From NCBI GenBank assembly GCA_964230195.1, contig CAXRGH010000133.1:1-12536 (forward strand): a DNA stretch of 12,536 bases, read 5' to 3'. The position numbers and the translations under genes are program-made. Shown here in pieces: positions 1 to 6,805 of the stretch (positions within the stretch are counted from its first letter, which is position 1; every line of letters begins with the position of its first letter). A model generated the notes under the pieces. The model had not been told where the DNA came from, ran no database searches, and saw only the letters and a list, made by a program, of their open reading frames with translations. The stretch is from CAXRGH01 sp964230195. GTDB taxonomy: Bacteria; Pseudomonadota; Gammaproteobacteria; Enterobacterales; Alteromonadaceae.

Positions 1-461
1 AATGACTGCATGTTAGTGATCAAATAAGGTAAGCCATCAGCAAACGACACATGCCCTTCGGCACAGTCATCACTTATTGGTCGTGCTTTTTCGGGCATAC
101 GCACCAGTGACATAGGGATACCTATCAACTGTGAAACTTCGTTATTAATGCTGCCAGTGTAGGCGTCCGCTTCAACCTCATCGTTCCAAATGGTTACCGA
201 TCGTTTGGTGGTGAATTCGTCAGGAGAGATAGACCACGATCGCTGCTCATGGGTAATCAACAAAAGAGTGTCGTCGTATGCCGCGTGCAGCAATGCCAAT
301 TGTGGAAACTCTCTTTGGGTAACGAAGCGGCCATTGTCTAACACCCATTGATAGCGGCGATCACCTAAAAACCCCTCTGGCTGAACTTCGGCTGACTGCA
401 TTGGATTGCCTTTGCACGACTTGATTGGATATTGCCACAGCTCGGTTACTTGCATATTCAT
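1..461 (-). CDS. MOSC domain-containing protein (YcbX-like), N-terminal part, truncated by window edge
   Basis: Reading leftward from an ATG at 461 gives 153 open codons with no stop before the window edge, so the C-terminal part is missing. The protein begins MNMQVTELWQYPIKSCKG and continues with GFLGDRRYQWV, FVTQREFPQLALLH, and near the edge GHVSFADGLPYLITN. These are the hallmarks of the MOSC N-terminal beta-barrel domain found in E. coli YcbX and mARC-type proteins. In that family the following MOSC domain binds molybdenum cofactor and takes part in reduction of N-hydroxylated bases, but that domain, with its cysteine, lies outside the window, so activity is inferred only. A second ATG at 455 has a GAAG eight bases upstream and may be the true start; the ATG at 461 is too close to that motif. 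The gene is divergent from the small membrane protein gene that follows. Confidence 0.85.
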   Translation of the reverse strand, partial: MNMQVTELWQYPIKSCKGNPMQSAEVQPEGFLGDRRYQWVLDNGRFVTQREFPQLALLHAAYDDTLLLITHEQRSWSISPDEFTTKRSVTIWNDEVEADAYTGSINNEVSQLIGIPMSLVRMPEKARPISDDCAEGHVSFADGLPYLITNMQS

Positions 462-474
462 AACTTCGGTTGGT

Positions 475-480
475 TATAAT
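475..480 (+). promoter_or_regulatory. Putative -10 element (TATAAT) for the small membrane protein gene
   Basis: A perfect TATAAT lies about 30 bp before the ATG at 511. The best -35 candidate is TTGCAT at 450-455, with a long 19 bp spacer that overlaps the start of the divergent MOSC gene. Moderate to weak evidence. Confidence 0.35.
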
Positions 481-510
481 AGCGATATCTTAACCCAGAC
501 CCTTTGTTCA

Positions 511-729
511 ATGCGATTTACTTTTGGCAAGCCTCACATAAGCACCACTTTTCTCTATTTGATCGGCGTGCCCATTGTAGTGATGATGGTGTTAGACCGC
601 TATTTTGCCTGGCGTTTGGTGGACCAAACCCTAAACTTACAGCTATTTCTCATCGGTGCAATTCTGGTGACAGTTGGTGGGGTCATAAACCTGGCTTTAA
701 CAATCCGACAGAATTTGCGTCGCAATTAG
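511..729 (+). CDS. Small two-helix membrane protein, function unknown
   Basis: I do not recognise this 72-residue protein. From the ATG it reads MRFTFGKPHISTTFLYLIGV and then shows two hydrophobic segments, about residues 12-24 (FLYLIGVPIVVMM) and 42-58 (LFLIGAILVTVGGVINL). They are separated by a short polar stretch containing DRYFAWRLVDQT, and the protein ends in a basic tail (RQNLRRN). This layout suggests an inner-membrane hairpin. The frame is open further upstream to about 406, but that part lacks membrane-protein character and overlaps the divergent MOSC gene, so the only internal ATG was chosen. No good ribosome binding site is visible. The gene may be monocistronic, with its stop about 100 bp before glyQ. 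It could be a lineage-specific small protein, and a chance ORF cannot be excluded, although the two clean helices argue against that. Confidence 0.55.
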   Translation: MRFTFGKPHISTTFLYLIGVPIVVMMVLDRYFAWRLVDQTLNLQLFLIGAILVTVGGVINLALTIRQNLRRN

Positions 730-792
730 GTTTGGGGCGCGTATTTGCTGGTTTTCATGACGGCAAAACTATATGTTCAATAATTATCGCGG

Positions 793-798
793 TATAAT
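793..798 (+). promoter_or_regulatory. Putative -10 element (TATAAT) for the glyQ-glyS-gmhB operon
   Basis: A perfect TATAAT sits 31 bp before the glyQ GTG start, a typical leader length. No convincing -35 hexamer lies 16-18 bp upstream. No riboswitch- or T-box-like leader fits in the roughly 100 bp gap. Confidence 0.4.
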
Positions 799-829
799 CT
801 GGCGCTTTGTATATTAACGAGATTTACCT

Positions 830-1747
830 GTGGCGAAGCAAACACCGCAAACATTCCAAGATCTGATCCTGTGCCTACAAAACTTTTGGGCCAGTCACGG
901 TTGTGTCATTGTGCAACCGCTTGATTTAGAAGTGGGTGCCGGAACATTTCATCCGTCGACTTTCTTGCGCTCCATTGGGCCTGAGCCATGGAATACCGCT
1001 TATGTGCAGCCCTGTCGCAGACCCACGGATGGTCGCTATGGCGAGAATCCAAACCGCTTGCAACATTATTATCAGTATCAGGTCATTTTAAAGCCATCAC
1101 CGGATAACATTCAGGAGCTCTATCTTGAGTCACTGAAAACGATGGGGCTGGATCTGAATGAGCACGATGTGCGTTTTGTTGAAGACAATTGGGAGTCCCC
1201 CACGTTAGGTGCCTGGGGTCTCGGTTGGGAGGTCTGGTTAAATGGCATGGAAGTCACCCAGTTTACTTATTTTCAACAGGTCGGTGGTCTGGAATGTAAG
1301 CCTGTCACAGGTGAAATTACCTATGGCCTAGAGCGGATCGCGATGTATCTTCAAGGTGTTGACTCCATTTATGACCTTGTTTGGACAGAGAGCCCTTCAG
1401 GCACGGTTACCTATGGTGACGTGTTCCACCAGAACGAAGTAGAAATGTCGGCCTACAATTTTGAGCAGGCAGATATTGACTATTTGTTTGGCTATTTTGA
1501 TTATTGCGAAGCCCAGTCCATGCATCTCATAGAGCAATCCTTGGCTCTCCCGGCATATGAAATGGTGCTTAAAGCTTCTCATGCGTTCAATTTGTTGGAT
1601 GCTCGAAAAGCGATCTCCGTGACAGAGCGTCAACGGTTCATCCTGCGTGTTAGAACACTAGCCCGAGCAGTCGCTCAAGCCTATTACGATAGTCGTGAGG
1701 CACTATCGTTCCCGCTATGTCAGCAGACAGCTAAGCAGGAGGGCTAA
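830..1747 (+). CDS. glyQ: Glycine--tRNA ligase, alpha subunit
   Basis: This is the alpha subunit of the bacterial heterotetrameric (alpha2beta2) class II glycyl-tRNA synthetase. It carries the catalytic core that activates glycine with ATP and charges tRNA-Gly in the cytoplasm. The 305-residue protein has the usual family length. Near-invariant segments are visible: FQDLILCLQNFW (9-20), GAGTFHPSTFLRSIGPEPW (36-54), CRRPTDGRYGENPNRLQHYY (62-81), FVEDNWESPTLGAWGLGWEV (116-135) and the motif 3-like GEITYGLERIAMYLQGV (161-177). It starts with GTG; MAKQTPQTFQDL is the expected N-terminus and a weak GAG lies eight bases upstream. It is the first gene of a rightward operon, and the AGGAGG that serves glyS lies at its extreme 3' end. 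The gene is transcribed toward oriC, against the leftward replication fork. Confidence 0.98.
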   Translation: MAKQTPQTFQDLILCLQNFWASHGCVIVQPLDLEVGAGTFHPSTFLRSIGPEPWNTAYVQPCRRPTDGRYGENPNRLQHYYQYQVILKPSPDNIQELYLESLKTMGLDLNEHDVRFVEDNWESPTLGAWGLGWEVWLNGMEVTQFTYFQQVGGLECKPVTGEITYGLERIAMYLQGVDSIYDLVWTESPSGTVTYGDVFHQNEVEMSAYNFEQADIDYLFGYFDYCEAQSMHLIEQSLALPAYEMVLKASHAFNLLDARKAISVTERQRFILRVRTLARAVAQAYYDSREALSFPLCQQTAKQEG

Positions 1748-1751
1748 TCTC

Positions 1752-3821
1752 ATGGATAAACTAGATTTTCTCTTTGAATTAGGAACCGAGGAGTTGCCAC
1801 CGACTGCATTAAGCACATTATCGGCGGCATTTTATGATGGCATCAAAAGTGAGCTTTCAGCACAGCAGCTCGATTATGAACAACTAACCGGCTATGCCAC
1901 TCCTCGCCGCCTCGCTATTTTGATCTCTGGCTTGGCAACATCACAACCTGACTCTGAACAAACCCGACTAGGTCCTGCCCTTGCTGCTGCGTTCGATGCT
2001 GAAGGTAAGCCAACAAAAGCCGCGGAAGGTTTTGCCCGGTCATGTGGTTTGAATGCCTCTGATCTGGAACACATTGACACAGACAAGGGTGTTCGACTTG
2101 GGGTTGTTATTAAAAATAAGGGCAAGTCCTCTGAGCAACTCATTGTGCCGATCATTGAAAAGGCATTGACGTCTCTGCCGATCCCGAAAGGGATGCGTTG
2201 GGGTGACCGCGACGAGACATTTGTGCGCCCAGTAAAGTGGATCGTGGCCATGATGGGTGACCATGTGCTCGACATGACGCTATTTGGTTGTCGTTCGGCT
2301 AACACCTCGCGCGGTCACCGGTTTATGTCTGAGGGTGAAGTTACAATACCTGCCCCTGCTGCATATGCTGATACGCTTCGAGAGGCGCATGTAATTGCTG
2401 ATCAAAACGAACGTAAAACACTTATCACTGAGCAGGTGAATCACATCGCGACAGAGAACGGTCTCACAGCGGTGATTGATAGTGACTTACTGGATGAGGT
2501 TTCGGCATTGGTCGAGAGGCCTGTCGCCTTGATGGGTCAGTTTGAAGAGGCGTTTTTGAGTGTTCCCAAAGAAGCGCTCATTTCTACCATGGCTAAAAAT
2601 CAAAAGTATTTCCACCTGTTAACCGAAGAGGGCGATCTGGCGAATCGTTTCATTACCATATCTAACCTGGTGAGCACTAATCCTGCTGCGATTATAGAAG
2701 GCAACGAGCGCGTCATTCGTCCTCGCCTGGCAGATGCCAAGTTCTTCTTTCAACAAGATAGTAAGCAATCACTCACTGAGAAGAGCAATAAATTAGAGAA
2801 CATTGTCTTTCAGTCGAAGCTTGGATCTGTGGCTGATAAGTGTCGGCGTGTGGAAACTGTCGCTCTTGTGCTTGCGCGCACAACCGGGGCAGATGAAGCA
2901 GATGTCGCTCAAGCGGCCAAGATTTGCAAAGCCGATCTTGTGTCTGAAATGGTGGGAGAATTTCCCAACCTGCAGGGCATAATGGGTAATTATTATGCTC
3001 AAAATGAAGGCCTTCCTGCTGATGTGTGTCAGGCGCTTGAGGAGATATACTTACCCAAGTCTGCGACCGACGCACTGCCACAGACGAAGGTAGGGATCAC
3101 GCTCGCTTTAGCAGATCGGGTTGATACACTCGTTGGTATTTTTGGCATTGGTCAATTACCGACAGGGAATAAAGATCCCTATGCCTTACGACGCGCTGCA
3201 TTGGGGATTATTCGTATTATTCAAGAGCATACGATCGATCTCGATATACAAACGATGATCCAGACCGCTGTCGCCGCTTATAACGGTATTGAGCTTAGCG
3301 CCGATACAGAGCAACAACTGCTCGAGTTTTTCAGCTCTCGTAGTCGAGCCTTATATCTAGACAAGGGCTTCACAGCGCAAATGATCAGTGCTGTAGAGGC
3401 GCTAAACATCTTTAACCCAACCGACTTTGATCGTCGTATTGTTGCGGTTTGTTCGTTTGCTGAATTGCCACAGGCGGACGCCCTGTCTGCTGCAAATAAG
3501 CGCGTTGCCAACATACTCTCTAAGAACGCCTCTGAGATAAGTTCGTCCGTCAGCCAAGACCTTCTACAAGATGAGGCAGAAATCCGGCTGTATGACGTTT
3601 ACGGGAGCAACCAGGACGATGTTGTCGCCCTGTGCAAGAGCCACAATTATGCTGCCGCTCTTGAACAGCTCGCGAGTTTTGCTGAGCCTCTAGATGCCTT
3701 CTTCGCAGACGTGATGGTAATGGTTGATGACGGGCGCATTAAAGCTAACCGTATTGCCTTGCTGAATGCAGTAAGGGCGCTGTTTTTGGCGGTTGCAGAT
3801 ATCTCTAACTTGCAAAAGTAA
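1752..3821 (+). CDS. glyS: Glycine--tRNA ligase, beta subunit
   Basis: This beta subunit of glycyl-tRNA synthetase recognises and holds tRNA-Gly for the alpha subunit. The protein is 689 residues, the same as I recall for E. coli GlyS. It opens with MDKLDFLFELGTEELPPTAL. Visible conserved blocks include AFDAEGKPTKAAEGFARSCG near residue 75, GNERVIRPRLADAKFFF near 316, an HD-type region with LADRVDTLVGIFGIGQ near 456, KDPYALRRAALGIIRII from 474, and the C-terminal anticodon-binding domain with AANKRVANILSKN near 580, ending DISNLQK. The ATG at 1752 was preferred over the further-upstream open frame because a perfect AGGAGG (1737-1742) lies nine bases before it and the family N-terminus begins there. 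The gap from glyQ is 4 bp. The stop shares one base with the gmhB start (TAATG), implying translational coupling. Confidence 0.98.
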   Translation: MDKLDFLFELGTEELPPTALSTLSAAFYDGIKSELSAQQLDYEQLTGYATPRRLAILISGLATSQPDSEQTRLGPALAAAFDAEGKPTKAAEGFARSCGLNASDLEHIDTDKGVRLGVVIKNKGKSSEQLIVPIIEKALTSLPIPKGMRWGDRDETFVRPVKWIVAMMGDHVLDMTLFGCRSANTSRGHRFMSEGEVTIPAPAAYADTLREAHVIADQNERKTLITEQVNHIATENGLTAVIDSDLLDEVSALVERPVALMGQFEEAFLSVPKEALISTMAKNQKYFHLLTEEGDLANRFITISNLVSTNPAAIIEGNERVIRPRLADAKFFFQQDSKQSLTEKSNKLENIVFQSKLGSVADKCRRVETVALVLARTTGADEADVAQAAKICKADLVSEMVGEFPNLQGIMGNYYAQNEGLPADVCQALEEIYLPKSATDALPQTKVGITLALADRVDTLVGIFGIGQLPTGNKDPYALRRAALGIIRIIQEHTIDLDIQTMIQTAVAAYNGIELSADTEQQLLEFFSSRSRALYLDKGFTAQMISAVEALNIFNPTDFDRRIVAVCSFAELPQADALSAANKRVANILSKNASEISSSVSQDLLQDEAEIRLYDVYGSNQDDVVALCKSHNYAAALEQLASFAEPLDAFFADVMVMVDDGRIKANRIALLNAVRALFLAVADISNLQK

Positions 3822-4363
3822 TGACTAGTCCACTCATTATTCTCGATCGTGATGGCGTGCTTAATGAGGACTCGGATGATTATATTAAACATCCTGACGA
3901 ATGGATCCCGATCCGTGGCGCTGCAGAGGCGGTCAGCCGGCTAAATCAGGCAGGATATAGGGTTGCTATTGCGACCAACCAGTCAGGGATCAGTCGTGGT
4001 TACTTTGATGAGGCAGTGTTGGCAACCATCCATACCAAGATGACCAATCACCTACTGCACCATAACGCACACATTGATCAGTTGCTCTTTTGCCCGGATC
4101 ATCCGGACAACCCTGGCCCCAACCGCAAGCCAGCACCAGGCATGGTATTAGCACTAATTGCGCAGTTTGAAGCCGAAGCCGCTGACACTTGGTTTGTTGG
4201 CGACACCATGAGCGATGTTCAGTGTGCTTTGAATGCGGGTTGCAAGCCGGCTCTCGTACGCACCGGCAAAGGAACCGGAACATTACAACAGTATAACTGG
4301 TCTGATGTTAATGTTCCGGTATTTGATGACTTGGCAAGTTTTGTCGCAAGCCTGTTGGACTAG
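3821..4363 (+). CDS. gmhB: D-glycero-beta-D-manno-heptose 1,7-bisphosphate 7-phosphatase, with degenerate zinc loop
   Basis: This HAD-family phosphatase is expected to remove the 7-phosphate from heptose 1,7-bisphosphate in ADP-heptose synthesis for the lipopolysaccharide core. The 180-residue protein is of normal length. HAD motif I is LDRDGVLN (8-15), with nucleophile D9 and acid/base D11; motif II is ATNQSG (51-56), followed by SRGYF; K103 in RKPAPGM is the motif III lysine; and motif IV is FVGDTMSD (125-132). The family normally binds structural zinc through a loop of the form CPH...CxCRKP. Here the loop reads CPDHPDNPGPNRKP (91-104), so C91 remains but the histidine and both cysteines of the CxC are replaced (D93, G99, N101). 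Catalytic residues are intact, so the enzyme is probably active. The gene follows glyS with a one-base overlap and ends 9 bp from the gyrB stop. A related HAD sugar-phosphate phosphatase of slightly different specificity is the alternative. Confidence 0.88.
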   Translation: MTSPLIILDRDGVLNEDSDDYIKHPDEWIPIRGAAEAVSRLNQAGYRVAIATNQSGISRGYFDEAVLATIHTKMTNHLLHHNAHIDQLLFCPDHPDNPGPNRKPAPGMVLALIAQFEAEAADTWFVGDTMSDVQCALNAGCKPALVRTGKGTGTLQQYNWSDVNVPVFDDLASFVASLLD

Positions 4364-4372
4364 TTAACGAAC

Positions 4373-6793
4373 TTAAACGTCCAGATTCTCTACTGACATA
4401 GCATTTGATTCAATAAATTCACGGCGTGGCTCTACTTCATCTCCCATCAGCGTAGTGAATAACTGATCGGCTGCAATCGCATCTTCTATGGTAACCTGCA
4501 TCATGCGGCGATTATCTGGATCCATGGTCGTTTCCCATAACTGATCAGGGTTCATTTCACCAAGACCCTTGTAACGAGAAATGGTCTGCCCTTTTCTACC
4601 CGCCTGAATAAGCCAGTCGTAGGCTTGCTCAAATGAGCTGATCGGCTCAGACTTGTCACCACGAACCACGGTCGCACCATCCTGAATCAGATCATTAACT
4701 ATTTCACCATATTCTTTGAGGCTTTTATACTCGCCTGACTTGAACAAGTCGCGGTTAAGACGGTAATTGTTCTCTACACCGTGATGACGGATCGCAACCT
4801 CAGGAATATACATATTGCGCTCAAGGTCCTCCGTTAACACCACGCCGTATTGCGTGCTCTCTTGTTTCTCTCCGGAATCCAGCTCTTGTTGCAAGCTGTC
4901 TGCCCAAGAGTGCATCGACTCTTTTGATGTTAGTAAGTCTTTACTCACTTTGGGGAGCTTGATTAGGCTGGTTAGAATTGCTTTTGGATACTTTCTGTTT
5001 AGTCTGCGGATGATTCCTCGTACTTGACGGTATTGGTTAATCAGGTTTTCTAAACTTACGCCCTGTATCGCAGGTGCTTCTTCTGATGGTACTAAAGAGG
5101 CACTATCAAGCGCCAACGCACAGATGTAATCTTCCAGTGCTGCATCGTCTTTTAAATATTGCTCTTGCTTGCCTTTTTTGACCTTGTATAGTGGCGGCTG
5201 AGCAATATAAATATAGCCGCGCTCGATCAATTCGCGCATTTGCCTAAAGAAGAAGGTCAGTAACAACGTGCGAATATGTGCGCCATCAACGTCCGCATCC
5301 GTCATGATGATAATGGAGTGATAGCGTACCTTCTCAGGATCGTATTCTTCTCGACCAATGCCACAACCGAGTGCGGTAATAAGCGTACCCACTTCCTGTG
5401 ACGAAAGCATCTTATCGAAACGCGCCTTCTCAACATTCAAGATTTTACCTTTCAGGGGTAGTATTGCCTGATATTTACGGTTTCTACCCTGCTTTGCTGA
5501 GCCGCCCGCAGAATCACCCTCCACTATGTAGAGTTCTGATAACGCAGGGTCTTTTTCCTGGCAGTCCGCGAGCTTACCTGGCAAACCGGCAATATCCAAC
5601 GCTCCTTTTCGGCGCGTCATCTCTCGTGCCTTGCGTGCCGCTATTCGGGCGCGCGCAGCATCAACCATTTTAGTAACAACCGATTTAGCTGATTGCGGTT
5701 TTTCCATAAGGAATTCTTTCAGCTTTTCTGACATCGCTTGTTCGACCGCAGATTTCACTTCTGAGGAAACAAGCTTATCTTTTGTTTGTGAGGAAAACTT
5801 AGGATCAGGCACTTTAACGCTAATAACTGCTGTTAAGCCCTCTCTTGCATCATCGCCGGTGGTAGAAATGTTGCCTTTCTTGTTCAGGCCTGACTGTTCA
5901 ATGTAATTATTGAGGGTTCTGGTCAGGGCCGCTCTAAAGCCGGCTAAGTGCGTGCCGCCATCCCGTTGTGGAATGTTGTTTGTAAAACAGAAAATATTCT
6001 CCTGAAAGGAGTCGTTCCACTGCATCGCAATTTCTACAGTAATGCCGTCTTTTTCTCTAAACTGAGTGAAACTAAAGATGTCCTCATGTATTGGTGTTTT
6101 ATTTTTGTTGAGAAAATCAACAAAGGCCAAGATTCCACCATCATATTGAAAGCGGTCTTGTTCATCGGTTCGTTCATCTACCAATAGAATGTTCACGCCC
6201 GAATTGAGAAATGACAGTTCCCTGAGGCGTTTTGCGAGAATGTCGTAGTGAAACTCTATGTTTGTAAAGGTGTCTCCACTGGGCAAAAAGTGGACTTCTG
6301 TGCCTGTGTTTTCTGTTGTCCCTGTGACCGCTATATCAGCCTGAGGCTCACCGTGGACATAGGTTTGCTCCCAAACCTTGCCTTGCCTTCTAATGGTGAG
6401 CGTTAGTTCTTTAGATAGCGCATTAACTACCGAGACACCAACTCCATGCAGTCCGCCGGAAACCTTGTATGAATTGGAATCGAACTTACCGCCTGCGTGC
6501 AATACTGTCATAATGACCTGTGCTGCAGAAACACCCTCTTCTGGATGAACAGCAACCGGGATACCACGTCCATTATCGCGCACAGTGATTGAATTGTCGG
6601 TATGGATTATGACCTGAATCTCTGAGCAATGGCCCGCAAGCGCTTCATCTATCGAGTTGTCGACCACCTCGAACACCATGTGATGCAGCCCCGTACCATC
6701 GTCTGTATCACCTATATACATACCTGGTCTTTTACGTACCGCATCGAGTCCTTTCAGGACTTTAATATCACCAGAATCGTATTCTTCTGCCAT
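4373..6793 (-). CDS. gyrB: DNA gyrase subunit B (type IIA topoisomerase ATPase subunit)
   Basis: GyrB supplies the ATPase and TOPRIM parts of gyrase, which introduces negative supercoils with GyrA. The complete 806-residue protein aligns almost residue for residue with what I recall of E. coli GyrB. The GHKL ATPase domain shows FEVVDNSIDEALAGHC with catalytic E42 and N46, DNGRGIP from D73, the lid GGLHGVGVSVVNAL from about 113, and R136, whose change gives coumarin resistance in E. coli. The transducer carries SQTKDKL. The TOPRIM domain has YIVEGDSAGGSAKQGRNRK near 425 and MTDADVDGAHIRTL, followed by the large insert typical of Gram-negative GyrB. The C-terminus has RYKGLGEMNPDQLWETTMDP. It is the last gene of the dnaA operon, 12 bp after recF, with AGGA about ten bases before its ATG. 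Known quinolone and coumarin target positions look wild type. Confidence 0.99.
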   Translation of the reverse strand: MAEEYDSGDIKVLKGLDAVRKRPGMYIGDTDDGTGLHHMVFEVVDNSIDEALAGHCSEIQVIIHTDNSITVRDNGRGIPVAVHPEEGVSAAQVIMTVLHAGGKFDSNSYKVSGGLHGVGVSVVNALSKELTLTIRRQGKVWEQTYVHGEPQADIAVTGTTENTGTEVHFLPSGDTFTNIEFHYDILAKRLRELSFLNSGVNILLVDERTDEQDRFQYDGGILAFVDFLNKNKTPIHEDIFSFTQFREKDGITVEIAMQWNDSFQENIFCFTNNIPQRDGGTHLAGFRAALTRTLNNYIEQSGLNKKGNISTTGDDAREGLTAVISVKVPDPKFSSQTKDKLVSSEVKSAVEQAMSEKLKEFLMEKPQSAKSVVTKMVDAARARIAARKAREMTRRKGALDIAGLPGKLADCQEKDPALSELYIVEGDSAGGSAKQGRNRKYQAILPLKGKILNVEKARFDKMLSSQEVGTLITALGCGIGREEYDPEKVRYHSIIIMTDADVDGAHIRTLLLTFFFRQMRELIERGYIYIAQPPLYKVKKGKQEQYLKDDAALEDYICALALDSASLVPSEEAPAIQGVSLENLINQYRQVRGIIRRLNRKYPKAILTSLIKLPKVSKDLLTSKESMHSWADSLQQELDSGEKQESTQYGVVLTEDLERNMYIPEVAIRHHGVENNYRLNRDLFKSGEYKSLKEYGEIVNDLIQDGATVVRGDKSEPISSFEQAYDWLIQAGRKGQTISRYKGLGEMNPDQLWETTMDPDNRRMMQVTIEDAIAADQLFTTLMGDEVEPRREFIESNAMSVENLDV

Positions 6794-6805
6794 TTACCTT
6801 ATTTC

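Noticed and set aside
504..797. 97-codon open frame overlapping the small membrane protein
   Set aside because: Starts at TTG, composition is not protein-like, and it runs through the TATAAT before glyQ; the alternative frame with two clean helices is better.
1421..1436. TGTTCCAC half-site in glyQ
   Set aside because: Only the left half of parS is present, followed by CAGAACGA; a single half-site in coding sequence is expected by chance.
1695..1751. 19-codon N-terminal extension of glyS overlapping glyQ
   Set aside because: The perfect AGGAGG nine bases before the ATG at 1752 and the family N-terminus at that point decide the start.
1892..2305. 137-codon minus-strand open frame within glyS
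   Set aside because: Antisense shadow of a strongly conserved gene; no family resemblance. The other antisense frames in glyQ, glyS, gyrB, dnaN and dnaA were rejected for the same reason.
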